DNA of 64,000 bases from a virus. Shown in pieces: positions 17,054-25,623 of the stretch; position 1 is the first letter of the stretch, and the number at the start of each line of letters is the position of its first letter. A model generated the notes under the pieces. It did no database searches. It saw nothing but the letters and a program-made list of their open reading frames with translations, and was not told where the DNA came from. The stretch lies in the IMG/VR virus record IMGVR_UViG_3300024259_002152, positions 186,001-250,000 of that record; one strand, written 5' to 3'. A program made the position numbers and the translations under genes.

Positions 17054-18374
17054 AATAAGTTTCATAGTGCCGACATGGCAATATTTTTCGAATCCATTTA
17101 AGTTGCAGCCGTTACTGGAATTATATTTTTCTACAATAATTAGAGAAGAATTTTCCTCAGATTCTATTTTAATTGATATTATAGATCTTAGAGATTATAG
17201 AAAGCAAAAATTAGATGATGATAATTTAGATTATGATGTTTTTTGTGATTCTATTATACCGCAAAGAGATATCTATTTTTATTGGAGTCCTAAAACTGCC
17301 GATTTTTATGAAGTTGAAAGAGTAGTTAAACTATTAAGGGATAAATATCCAGAGTCTAAACATGTAGCTGGTGGAACTCATGTGGACAATTTTATAGAAG
17401 AATGTTCTTTAATTTTTGATGCAGTAGTAAATGGCCCAGGAGATAGAAGTTTTAGTAGATATATAGATGATTATATTAATGGTTTGACATCTAAAGTTTA
17501 TAAGGACGATTGGAAAGATGTGCATTATAAGGATTTCCCATTTCCAAAAAGAGATTTTTTGCCATTATCATCAATAGTTAATAGAGAGTTATTTACAGAA
17601 TATGGAGGTCTTCTCGGGACTTCTGTATTATTCTCGAGAGGTTGCCCTTTTCAATGTAAATTTTGTGTTTACAATATCCCCAATCGTTTGCAAACTAAAA
17701 CTCCTGGGGATATAAAAGCAGAGATTAATTATTTGAAAGATAATTATCATGTTGAGGCTATTAATGTAAGAGACGAAATGTGTATCGGAATGTCTGAAAA
17801 AATATATATTCCGTTTCTTCATGCTATAGGTGATAGTGACGTGGTGTGGAGGGGTCAAACAAGGGTTGGCATAAATAATAATCTTATATCTTTGGCCAAG
17901 GATAGTGGCTGTGTTGAATTGGTTCTCGGAGTGGAGAGTGTGTGTCAAAATGTTTTAGATGGTATAAATAAAAATCAAACCATCGAACAGTCTATTGATA
18001 CTATTAGATATTGTAAAGAAGTCGATATTAAGACAAGGATAAATTTAATATTAGGATTGCCTGGAGAGCCTCTCGACATTGTGGATAGAACCATTAAATT
18101 TTTTGAGGATTATAAGCCCAATTATGTTAGTATTTCTGGGTTGTGTCCTGTGCCAGGATCTGATATATTTAAGAATCCGAAAAAATATGGAATAAAATAC
18201 ATAGATCGTGATTGGAGCAAGCATTCTCATCTAATGTTTCGATATGGGGAGGATGAAGAGGGTGGATTACCATTCGAATACGATGATATTGAAAACTCTT
18301 TTTCCAGAAAAGAAATAATTGCGAATATAAAGGTATTGCAGGAATATTTGAGGCAAAATAATATGTCCTATTAA
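17046..18374 (+). CDS. B12-binding-domain radical SAM enzyme
   Basis: ATG 17046 gives 442 residues. The N-terminal ~150 residues look like a B12-binding Rossmann domain (KHVAGGTHVDNF ~107-118; NGPGDRSFSRYIDD ~130-143). The radical SAM centre is SRGCPFQCKFCVYN, with the CxxxCxxC cluster ligands at about 200, 204 and 207. A typical GVESVCQNVLDGINK segment and LILGLPGEPLD follow. Such enzymes methylate unactivated carbons or rearrange sugars and lipids. A second, different family member lies at 20920. In this cassette it may build a C-methyl or branched sugar. Confidence 0.85.
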   Translation: MVKISFIVPTWQYFSNPFKLQPLLELYFSTIIREEFSSDSILIDIIDLRDYRKQKLDDDNLDYDVFCDSIIPQRDIYFYWSPKTADFYEVERVVKLLRDKYPESKHVAGGTHVDNFIEECSLIFDAVVNGPGDRSFSRYIDDYINGLTSKVYKDDWKDVHYKDFPFPKRDFLPLSSIVNRELFTEYGGLLGTSVLFSRGCPFQCKFCVYNIPNRLQTKTPGDIKAEINYLKDNYHVEAINVRDEMCIGMSEKIYIPFLHAIGDSDVVWRGQTRVGINNNLISLAKDSGCVELVLGVESVCQNVLDGINKNQTIEQSIDTIRYCKEVDIKTRINLILGLPGEPLDIVDRTIKFFEDYKPNYVSISGLCPVPGSDIFKNPKKYGIKYIDRDWSKHSHLMFRYGEDEEGGLPFEYDDIENSFSRKEIIANIKVLQEYLRQNNMSY

Positions 18375-18388
18375 GAAAGGTATATAAT

Positions 18389-19378
18389 ATGATTTCACAG
18401 GAAGTGTTAGAAAGTTTTGGAAGTAAATCTTGTTTAGTTACTGGAGGAACTGGGCTCATAGGCAGACAGGTGGTTAAAATATTATGTGATGCTGGTGCTA
18501 ATGTTACAATTATATCTTTAGATGATATCGATGTTGACAAAAGAGCTATACATTTGGCAGGAGACTTATGCGATTTTAATATTTGTAGGCAAATAACGGC
18601 AGGTAAGGATTATGTGTTTCATATAGCTGGGATAAAAGGATCAGTAAAAGTTACTAGGGAAAAACCATCTAGTTTTTTTGTTCCTTTACTTATGATGAAT
18701 ACCAATATTCTAGAAGCTTGTAGAATTAATAATGTTAAGAAGGTAGTATATACGAGTTCTGTAGGGGCTTATTCTAGCGCTGAGGTATTTAAAGAAGATG
18801 AGAACTTAACAGGAGAACCTATGGACTTGTTCCCTGGATGGGCTAAAAGAATGGCCGAAAAACAAATTGAATCATATGCTATTCAATATGGTTTAAAGAA
18901 CTTTGCAGTTGTTAGACCTGCTAATATATATGGGCCAGGAGACAACTTTGATCCAGATAATGCTATGGTTATTCCTACTCTTATGCAAAGAATATATAAG
19001 AAGGAAGATCCTGTAATTATTTGGGGAGATGGCTCTGCTATAAGGGATTTTGCTTATAGTAAAGATATTGCTGAGGGAATTGTTCAAGCTTTGTGTCATG
19101 GTACTGAAGGAAAATTTGTGAACCTTGGAAGTGGAAAAGGAGTCACAATCAGAGAATTAGTGGAGGCTCTTCATAGCTTTTTAGATTTTAATTATGAGTT
19201 TGATACTAGTAAACCTTCTGGTTTTCCTAGAAGGGTAATGGATATTTCTTTGGCTGAAAAGATGATATGTTACAACCCTTCAACGTCTTTAGTTGACGGG
19301 CTTAAAGAAACATGGGAGTGGTTCGTGAATAATGCCGATGAATATAAAAATAGAAAAAACTATTTTACGGAAGAATAA
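18389..19378 (+). CDS. NAD-dependent epimerase/dehydratase (fucose-synthase-like SDR), copy 2
   Basis: A 329-residue extended SDR: TGGTGLIGRQVVKIL (~18-32), FHIAGIKGSVKV (~74-85), YTSSVGAYS (~117-125), LFPGWAKRMAEKQIE (~145-159), VVRPANIYGPGDNFDP (~172-187) and WGDGSAIRDFAYSKDIAEGI (~211-230). These fit GDP-L-fucose synthase-like or NDP-sugar epimerases. As in its paralogues, the YxxxK motif is replaced by a GWxKR block. The AAGG ribosome site follows the radical SAM stop by a few bases. Confidence 0.82.
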   Translation: MISQEVLESFGSKSCLVTGGTGLIGRQVVKILCDAGANVTIISLDDIDVDKRAIHLAGDLCDFNICRQITAGKDYVFHIAGIKGSVKVTREKPSSFFVPLLMMNTNILEACRINNVKKVVYTSSVGAYSSAEVFKEDENLTGEPMDLFPGWAKRMAEKQIESYAIQYGLKNFAVVRPANIYGPGDNFDPDNAMVIPTLMQRIYKKEDPVIIWGDGSAIRDFAYSKDIAEGIVQALCHGTEGKFVNLGSGKGVTIRELVEALHSFLDFNYEFDTSKPSGFPRRVMDISLAEKMICYNPSTSLVDGLKETWEWFVNNADEYKNRKNYFTEE

Positions 19379-19379
19379 G

Positions 19380-19910
19380 ATGAAGGCAGAAAAAACGAAT
19401 TTACCAGGGGTTTTATTATTTGAACATGAGTGTTTTGAAGATCATCGTGGCACTTATGAAGAATTGTATAATAAAATCAAATTTGATGAAGTATGTCAAG
19501 AATATATTGGTTATACAATAAGTTTTTTAGAAACTAATATAGCATTATCTTCTAAACATGTGTTGAGAGGTATTCATGGAGATGACAGGACTTGGAAATA
19601 TGTAACTTGTTTAAAAGGAAAATATTTTATTAATGTTTTGTGTTATGATAAAGTATCTGAATATTATGGGAAGCACCAAAGTTTTGTTCTGAGCGAACAA
19701 AATAAGAAACAACTTCTTATACCTCCTCTCCATGGTCATGGTTATGTTGTTATGAGTGAGGAAGCCATTTTCTATTATCAACAATCTTGTACTTATAGAG
19801 GTATGGGAGAGCAATTTACCATTAGGTATAATGATGAAAGATTTAATATGTGGTGGCCTATTAAAAATCCAATTTTATCTCAAAGAGATGAGGCTGGAAA
19901 GGTGGTTTAG
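19380..19910 (+). CDS. rfbC-like: dTDP-4-dehydrorhamnose 3,5-epimerase-like (RfbC family)
   Basis: ATG 19380 follows GGAAGA and leaves a 1 nt gap after the SDR stop; 176 residues, the normal RfbC length. It has FEDHRGTYEELYN (~20-32), LSSKHVLRGIHGD (~58-70; the conserved H in RGxH), YVTCLKGKYFINVLCYD (~76-92), PPLHGHGYVVMSE (~119-131) and YNDERFNMWWPI (~155-166). The cupin fold epimerises C3/C5 of 4-keto-6-deoxy sugars. It is a partner for the dehydratase and SDR genes nearby. Confidence 0.88.
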   Translation: MKAEKTNLPGVLLFEHECFEDHRGTYEELYNKIKFDEVCQEYIGYTISFLETNIALSSKHVLRGIHGDDRTWKYVTCLKGKYFINVLCYDKVSEYYGKHQSFVLSEQNKKQLLIPPLHGHGYVVMSEEAIFYYQQSCTYRGMGEQFTIRYNDERFNMWWPIKNPILSQRDEAGKVV

Positions 19911-19928
19911 TAAAAAAGAAAGGGAATT

Positions 19929-20891
19929 ATGTTTTTTAAAGATAAAAATATTTTAGTAACAGGGGCATCTGGATTTACGGGAACTAATCTTATTAAAAGA
20001 TTGCTAGAAGAAGGTTCTAATGTCAGGGGGGTATTGCATCATAAAGAACCTCAAACTGATTTTGATTCTAATAAAATTAGTTATATGTGGGGTGATTTAA
20101 CTAATAAAGAAGATTGCAAAAAAGTAGTAGATGGAATTGATTATGTTTTTATGTGCTCTGCAAATACATCTGGTGCGGCAGTTATGGAAAGTACCCCTTT
20201 GGCTCATGTTACTCCAAATGTGATTATGAACGCTTTAATGCTAGAAGCTGCTTATGAGGCAGGGGTAAAAAAGTTTATGTTTATGAGTAGTACGACCGTA
20301 TATCCTATTTCTGAATATCCTTTGAAAGAAGATGATATTAGTGACGAGTTTTATAGTAAATATTTTTTTGTTGGGTGGATGAAAAGATTTTCAGAAATTA
20401 TGTGTGAAATGTATGGCAGCAAAATCAAAAAACCAATGACAACAATAATAATTAGACCAGGGAATTTGTATGGAGATTATGATGATTATGAGTGGGATAC
20501 TTCTCATTCGACTGCTGCTTTAATTAGAAGGGTAGTAGAAAGACATGATCCATTGGTGGTTTGGGGAGATGGAAGTGATTTAAAAGATATTACTTATATC
20601 TCTGATTTGATTGATGGAATAATTACTTCTATGGAGAATATCGAAAAATTTACTATTATTAATATAGCTAGCGGTAAATCTTATAGTATTAAAGAAACAT
20701 TAAATACCATTCTGGAAGTAGATGGCTATACAGATGCTAATGTGGAATACGATTTAACTAAACCCACTATGATTCCTAAAAGATTGATAGATATAACTAA
20801 GGCGAAAGAGTTGATAGATTTTAAACCTAAATTTGATTTGAGGTCCGGTATAGAGAGGACCATAAAACATTATAGAGAAAATAATAAATAA
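19929..20891 (+). CDS. NAD-dependent epimerase/dehydratase (fucose-synthase-like SDR), copy 3
   Basis: A 320-residue extended SDR: TGASGFTGTNLIKRLLE (~11-27), FMCSANTSGAAVM (~75-87), MSSTTVYPISEYP (~119-131), YFFVGWMKRFSEIMCEMY (~148-165), IIRPGNLYGDYDDYEWDTS (~177-195) and WGDGSDLKDITYISDLIDGI (~213-232). It shares the GWxKR block with the genes at 16097 and 18389. The three copies probably act on successive or alternative NDP-keto sugars. AAAGGGA 7-13 nt upstream of ATG is the ribosome site. Confidence 0.82.
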   Translation: MFFKDKNILVTGASGFTGTNLIKRLLEEGSNVRGVLHHKEPQTDFDSNKISYMWGDLTNKEDCKKVVDGIDYVFMCSANTSGAAVMESTPLAHVTPNVIMNALMLEAAYEAGVKKFMFMSSTTVYPISEYPLKEDDISDEFYSKYFFVGWMKRFSEIMCEMYGSKIKKPMTTIIIRPGNLYGDYDDYEWDTSHSTAALIRRVVERHDPLVVWGDGSDLKDITYISDLIDGIITSMENIEKFTIINIASGKSYSIKETLNTILEVDGYTDANVEYDLTKPTMIPKRLIDITKAKELIDFKPKFDLRSGIERTIKHYRENNK

Positions 20892-20919
20892 TGGAAGAAT
20901 TTTTTAAAGGGCAAATAAT

Positions 20920-22305
20920 ATGAAAAATAATTTGGATTTGTTACTAGTAGAACCATGTTTAGATTGGAAGATAAATTTAAAAAGAAAAAAGGGCATGAGA
21001 ATTACTAAGAAGGAGGATGTTAAAGAAGGACTGAAAATATCTACGGCATATCTTATAGCGTCAATTAAAAATAAAGGCTTTAAGGTAAAGTTTATAGATA
21101 TGACTTTGGAAGAAATGAATGCAGATGATCTGATAGAGTATATTAGAAATAATTCTCCCACAATTGTTGGTATGCCTGCTTTTACTTTTCAAATTCCAGT
21201 AGTAATTCAATTATTTTCTCAAATAAAAAAAGCTTTTCCAAATATCATTTTATGTATCGGGGGGTGTCATGTCTCTGCGTTGCCTGAAAGAACATTAGAA
21301 GAGTGTCCTGATGCTGATTTCGTGATTCAGGGAGAAGCAGAAACTAGTATGCCAATGATTATTGAGAGAATCAATGCTGATAAGGACATTTCAGATATAT
21401 CTGGAGTGATTATAAGAGGTCAAAAAAATTCTAATGATGTATTTTTTGAGGATGTTAATAATCTTCCATTTCCAGCGTGGGAAGAATTTAGAATAAATAA
21501 AGATTTACACAATATGAAAAAACCGTGGTTGCCGATAACAACAGGTAGGGGATGCCCTTTTAGATGCGTTTTTTGTTGTAGGCAGTCTGGGGATCATTGT
21601 AGGAGGAGAACTGTGGAATCGGTAATGGAGGAAATAGAAAGAAATATAAGAGACTTCGATTGTAATACAATAAGTTTTATGGATGAAACCTTTATTTTGA
21701 ATAAACGATGGACGGACCATTTTTTGGATTCTATGCTTTCTTCTGGACTGAATAAAAAAATTAAATGGTTATGTGGGACTAGAGTTAATTCAGTGTCATT
21801 AGAATTACTTAAAAGAATGAAAGAAGCAGGTTGTTTTTCTGTTTTTTACGGATTTGAGAATGCTGATGAAAATGTGTTAGATATCATTAAAAAAGGTACT
21901 ACTCCTAAACAGATGCAAAATGCTGTAGAATGGACAAAACAATCGAAGATAGCCCCTCTAGGGTCATTTATAGTAGGTTTGCCAGGGGAGTCTAAAAGCA
22001 CTGTTCTTAAAACAATTGAATTTGGTACAAATTTAGATTTATATTCCATAACATTTCAGATAGCAGTCCCATATCCTGGTACTGAACTTAGAGAAATGGC
22101 TCTTGCGGGAGAATATGGTATGAGGGTAATGTCGGATGATTGGGCAGAATATATAGCTAACGATCATGATATTTATGGAAGGGGAAAGATAGGGCATTTA
22201 GAAAGTGTTGATTTACCATGGCAAGTAAGAAGAGAGTTACAGAAATATGGATATAGTAAAAATCCGAAAAAAGATTTATCAGAATACATACGGTCTTTAA
22301 GTTAA
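20920..22305 (+). CDS. B12-binding-domain radical SAM enzyme, second copy
   Basis: A 461-residue protein. The N-terminal B12-type Rossmann domain is marked by AYLIASIKNKGFKVKFIDMT (~45-64), SPTIVGMPAF, and LCIGGCHVSALPERTLEE (~110-127). The radical SAM site GRGCPFRCVFCCRQ places the three cluster cysteines near 211-218. Then come FMDETFILNK, LCGTRVNSVS, FYGFENADENVLDIIKKG and FIVGLPGESK. The class includes anaerobic methylases and ring-forming enzymes (e.g. BchE relatives). It is only distantly similar to the enzyme at 17046, so two different radical steps are likely. Confidence 0.87.
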   Translation: MKNNLDLLLVEPCLDWKINLKRKKGMRITKKEDVKEGLKISTAYLIASIKNKGFKVKFIDMTLEEMNADDLIEYIRNNSPTIVGMPAFTFQIPVVIQLFSQIKKAFPNIILCIGGCHVSALPERTLEECPDADFVIQGEAETSMPMIIERINADKDISDISGVIIRGQKNSNDVFFEDVNNLPFPAWEEFRINKDLHNMKKPWLPITTGRGCPFRCVFCCRQSGDHCRRRTVESVMEEIERNIRDFDCNTISFMDETFILNKRWTDHFLDSMLSSGLNKKIKWLCGTRVNSVSLELLKRMKEAGCFSVFYGFENADENVLDIIKKGTTPKQMQNAVEWTKQSKIAPLGSFIVGLPGESKSTVLKTIEFGTNLDLYSITFQIAVPYPGTELREMALAGEYGMRVMSDDWAEYIANDHDIYGRGKIGHLESVDLPWQVRRELQKYGYSKNPKKDLSEYIRSLS

Positions 22306-22329
22306 ATAAAAATATAGGAGATATGTAAC

Positions 22330-22764
22330 ATGGAAAGAAAATGGTTACCAAATTTTTCGGAATTAATCGACAGATTGTCGATTCATCAACTAAAAGAAGT
22401 TTTTCTCCCAGAGCATAAGGATAAATATGCTAAAGAGATGAAAGATATTGAGAATGATATTGATATTATTATTAAAGAGAATGATATTAAAATAACTGGA
22501 AAAATGATTAGAACTATTATTATAATGGCACAGATGAATGAGCATATTTGGTATAATGAGTCAAAAGCAAGAAGCGGAGTTGATCAAGATGTTAATTTGC
22601 TTAAACTTACTCATGGGATCAATGGCCTGCGTAATAGGGCTGGTAACTATCTTCTTGAACAGATAGGAGATTGCGAAAAAAGAGATTGGAAGACTGATTG
22701 TCTAGCGGCAGAATTTAAAGATTGGGAAACCAGTTTATTCGATGATGATCTATCATCTGAATAA
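22330..22764 (+). CDS. hypothetical protein, helical
   Basis: A 144-residue protein of unknown function. It begins MERKWLPNFSELIDRLSIHQLKEVFLPEH, then a charged helical stretch rich in D/E/K, and a conserved-looking HIWYNESKARSGVDQD (~77-92) and LLKLTHGINGLRNRAGNYLL (~95-114). It is not clearly an enzyme. Its place between the radical SAM and the dehydrogenase genes says little about its role. A 90-100 nt spacer without hairpins follows. Confidence 0.6.
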   Translation: MERKWLPNFSELIDRLSIHQLKEVFLPEHKDKYAKEMKDIENDIDIIIKENDIKITGKMIRTIIIMAQMNEHIWYNESKARSGVDQDVNLLKLTHGINGLRNRAGNYLLEQIGDCEKRDWKTDCLAAEFKDWETSLFDDDLSSE

Positions 22765-22866
22765 GGAACAAAAGTTTTTTTAAGAATGTTATCATAGATG
22801 AAATTAATTAGAGATTTATACATGGGCGATACAAAATAAACAAAAATATTTTTAATGGAGAATAAA

Positions 22867-23661
22867 ATGCAAAAAGTGGGTATTATAGGTTATGGGATAA
22901 TAGGTCAAGCAGTAGCTAAGCTATTTACAGGCAAAGCACAGTTGTGTATATATGATTCTAATCCTAGAACTATTTTTAACACAGAAGAGCACAAAAAATC
23001 TATTAATAATTGTAATATAGCTTTTATATGCGTTCCTACTCCTCATAATCAATATGATGGTTTAGATATGTCCATTGTGGAGAGAGTGGTAAAAGAGTTG
23101 AATCCAGGAATATTTGTATGTTGTTCTGCTTTACAACCTGGCACAGCAGATAACTTAACAAAAGAATATAGAAAAAAAATAGTTGTTCAACCAGAATATT
23201 TTGGAGAGACTACCAATCATCCTCTTACTAACTTATCTCAAAGTCCATTTCTGATTTTAGGAGGAGAGAATAAAGATGTAGGTGAAGTTATAAGATTATA
23301 TCAAAAAGTATATAACGCGAGTGTGAGAATAAGAAAGGTAACAGCTTTAGAAGCAGAAGTGATCAAACTTTCAGAGAATAGAGCCATAGCATATAAAGTC
23401 GCTCAGTGTCAAGAACTATACGATGTTTGTCAAAAATCAGGGGTTGATTATGAAACTATTAGACAGGCAGTTTATGGCGATGACCCTAGGTTTAATTTGT
23501 GGTGGACTTTTGTATATGATGATAATAGGGGATTAAATTCTAAATGCATTCCTAAAGATGTTTATGGATGGCACAAATGGGCAGAAGATGCTGGGATAAA
23601 CCCAGAGCTTACCGGAAGTTTATTAGAATATAATAATACTTTGATAAAGAAAGATAAATAA
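22867..23661 (+). CDS. UDP-glucose/GDP-mannose dehydrogenase-like protein, short form, copy 1
   Basis: GGAG at 22857 fits ATG 22867 (264 residues) better than ATG 22855. The NAD loop is VGIIGYGIIGQAVAKLF (~4-20), followed by IAFICVPTPHNQYDG (~52-66), a PEYFGET segment (~115-121), EAEVIKLSENRAIAYKVAQ (~158-176) and LNSKCIPKDVYGW (~218-230) with the nucleophilic Cys of the family. Full-length UDP-sugar dehydrogenases have ~400-450 residues; here the C-terminal UDP-binding domain is missing. It probably oxidises an activated sugar or acts with the next gene. Confidence 0.75.
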   Translation: MQKVGIIGYGIIGQAVAKLFTGKAQLCIYDSNPRTIFNTEEHKKSINNCNIAFICVPTPHNQYDGLDMSIVERVVKELNPGIFVCCSALQPGTADNLTKEYRKKIVVQPEYFGETTNHPLTNLSQSPFLILGGENKDVGEVIRLYQKVYNASVRIRKVTALEAEVIKLSENRAIAYKVAQCQELYDVCQKSGVDYETIRQAVYGDDPRFNLWWTFVYDDNRGLNSKCIPKDVYGWHKWAEDAGINPELTGSLLEYNNTLIKKDK

Positions 23662-23663
23662 AT

Positions 23664-24512
23664 ATGAAAAATACAATCGGCGTGATTGGTTGCGGTTTTG
23701 TTGGAAAGGCGGTGACGAAAGGATTCGCGCAATTTTCGGACGTGAAGATATATGATATAGATGAGAAAAAATCAACCCACAATTTTGAAGAAGTAATAAG
23801 TTGTGAGTTTGTATTTTTATGTTTGCCAACTCCTATGATTTCCGCAGAAGGTGGAAAAACTAATTTAACTATATTTGAAAAATGTATTGCAGATATAGAT
23901 AATATTAAAGATAGAAATAAGGGCTCTATTTATATTATTAAATCTACAGTGCCAATAGGAACGACTAAAAGACTATCTGCACAATACCCACATATGCATT
24001 TAGTGCATTGTCCAGAATTTTTAACAGCTCGTTCCTATCTGATTGATTTTATTTGTCCATCTAGGAATATAGTTGGATGTGAAAATATATTTGTAGGGGG
24101 GAAAGTTAAAAGCTTGTTAGAAGATAGATTTCCAGGAACTCTATGTATAATGATGACATCTCAAGAGTCTGAAACAGTTAAATATATGTCAAATGCCTTT
24201 TTGGCAACCAAAGTTATGTTTTTTAACGAGATGAAATTACTAACTGATAAAAAGAATTTATCCTGGGACAAAATTTTAGAAGGAGTTATGAGTGATGGAA
24301 GAATAGGGACATCGCACTATCAAGTGCCAGGGCATGATGGGCAAATGGGATTTGGGGGTGTGTGTTTTCCTAAGGATATTAATTCTTTGATTGATACAAT
24401 GGAAAAGAGCGGTATTGATCCGATAGTTTTAAAGGCAGTGTGGGAACAAAATAAAAAGATCAGAAAAAATTGGGGTTGGGAAAATGATACTTCTGCTGTC
24501 ATGAAAGATTAA
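23664..24512 (+). CDS. UDP-glucose/GDP-mannose dehydrogenase-like protein, short form, copy 2
   Basis: A 282-residue paralogue starting 2 nt after the previous stop. GVIGCGFVGKAVTKGF (~5-20) binds NAD; FLCLPTPMISAEGGKTNL (~52-69), KSTVPIGTTKRL (~94-105), CPEFLTARSYLIDF (~115-128), ETVKYMSNAFLATKVMFFNE (~173-192) and GFGGVCFPKDINSL (~230-243) with the catalytic Cys are all close to UDP-glucose 6-dehydrogenase (Ugd). As in copy 1, the protein ends ~40 residues after the Cys and lacks the C-terminal domain. Two short paralogues in tandem may form a heteromeric enzyme. Confidence 0.85.
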   Translation: MKNTIGVIGCGFVGKAVTKGFAQFSDVKIYDIDEKKSTHNFEEVISCEFVFLCLPTPMISAEGGKTNLTIFEKCIADIDNIKDRNKGSIYIIKSTVPIGTTKRLSAQYPHMHLVHCPEFLTARSYLIDFICPSRNIVGCENIFVGGKVKSLLEDRFPGTLCIMMTSQESETVKYMSNAFLATKVMFFNEMKLLTDKKNLSWDKILEGVMSDGRIGTSHYQVPGHDGQMGFGGVCFPKDINSLIDTMEKSGIDPIVLKAVWEQNKKIRKNWGWENDTSAVMKD

Positions 24513-24520
24513 TAGTAAGT

Positions 24521-25360
24521 ATGCATTTAAACAGGAAGAAAATCAAACAAAATAAATTGAAGATTTCTCCTAGGGGAGGGAAAAAAAAGAAGATAAAAAT
24601 AGCTGATCCAAAACCAGTTGTTAGACCCGTCAAAAGATCTAAAAAGAAAAATAAACAATTAAGAATTAGTAAGACATCTGGTTTAAATAGTATAGATATT
24701 AAGAATTTTGGGGATAAGTCACTTTATAAACCAATTCGTGAATGGAAAAGCTTATTAGAAGGACAAGCAGCTTTTATATTGGGGAATGCTCCCAGCATAA
24801 CGAGACAGAATCTAGATATTTTGAATCCGTATTTTACGATAGGTGTTAATAGGATATTATATATTTTTACTCCGACTATATTGATTTGGCAAGATATTCA
24901 GATGTGGAATAGCGAAAAGAAAAAAATAGCTAATAATAAATCGTTAAAAATATGTAATAGCGTTAGTGATCCTCGTAAGGCATTTCTAAATTTTAAAGTT
25001 AAGGGTGGAAATTTTAAATTCGGGAATGATCCTTCCATATTGCATGGTACAGGGAATACTACAGCTTTAGCAGCTCAACTAGCTGTTAATTTAGGTTGTT
25101 CGGATATAATTTTATTAGGAACAGATTGTCAATATCAATCTGGAAAAACAGATTTTTATGGCAAGAATAAAGATCATAAATCATATACGTTAAAAATGTG
25201 TAACGTGGCTATGGAGTGGATGAGAGACAATTGTCCTATTCCTGTACATAATTGTAGTAAGAATAAGCTCTGGCCTGAAGAAAATATAGTAGATGTTATA
25301 AAAAAATTAGGCCCTAAGAAACTAAATAGAAAAGAATATATTAGAAAGTTTAAACGATAA
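24521..25360 (+). CDS. DUF115/MptE-like or GT42-like Rossmann protein with basic N-terminus
   Basis: A 279-residue protein. The first ~55 residues are extremely basic (K/R-rich), perhaps an RNA-, membrane- or DNA-contacting tail. The domain then shows AAFILGNAPSI (~83-93), YFTIGVNRILYIFTPTILIWQD (~103-124), GTGNTTALAAQLAVNLGCSD (~181-200) and IILLGTDCQYQ (~201-211). That order (glycine/Ser loop, GVN strand, Thr/Ala helix, GxD) matches GT42 sialyltransferases and MptE/DUF115 proteins, as in the genes at 1867 and 2529. A glycosyl-transfer function is inferred. Its stop codon overlaps the next ATG. Confidence 0.6.
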   Translation: MHLNRKKIKQNKLKISPRGGKKKKIKIADPKPVVRPVKRSKKKNKQLRISKTSGLNSIDIKNFGDKSLYKPIREWKSLLEGQAAFILGNAPSITRQNLDILNPYFTIGVNRILYIFTPTILIWQDIQMWNSEKKKIANNKSLKICNSVSDPRKAFLNFKVKGGNFKFGNDPSILHGTGNTTALAAQLAVNLGCSDIILLGTDCQYQSGKTDFYGKNKDHKSYTLKMCNVAMEWMRDNCPIPVHNCSKNKLWPEENIVDVIKKLGPKKLNRKEYIRKFKR

Positions 25361-25623
25361 TGTATGGAATAGATTTTAATAATCAATTAGTTGATTACTT
25401 ACTAGATGATGATAGAAAAATTCCTAAAGCACATCTAGAAGGGGTATGTAAAATCGAGCAAAAAGATAAAACATGTCGATTTATTGCTTTGTCAAAGATA
25501 GGATATGTGTGCATGAAAAAAAGTCCTGCTAAGGTTAAGCTAGATGAAATGGCAAAAGATGGAAATATGGTGGCACAGTCCGACAACTGCGAGGGGTTGG
25601 GAGATATATATGGTAAAAGTTAA
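25360..25623 (+). CDS. hypothetical protein
   Basis: An 87-residue protein with no recognised motif, starting in the stop of the upstream gene (ATAATG). It contains a strand-rich middle (VCKIEQKDKTCRFIALSKIGYVCM) and a predicted C-terminal helix KVKLDEMAKDG. The last 14 nt overlap the start of the lysine-repeat gene, so the two are probably translationally coupled. Confidence 0.55.
   Translation: MYGIDFNNQLVDYLLDDDRKIPKAHLEGVCKIEQKDKTCRFIALSKIGYVCMKKSPAKVKLDEMAKDGNMVAQSDNCEGLGDIYGKS

Noticed and set aside
22765-22866. 13-codon open frame in the 100 nt gap before the first dehydrogenase gene
   Set aside because: Too short, no ribosome site and no similarity. I see no promoter or hairpin there either.
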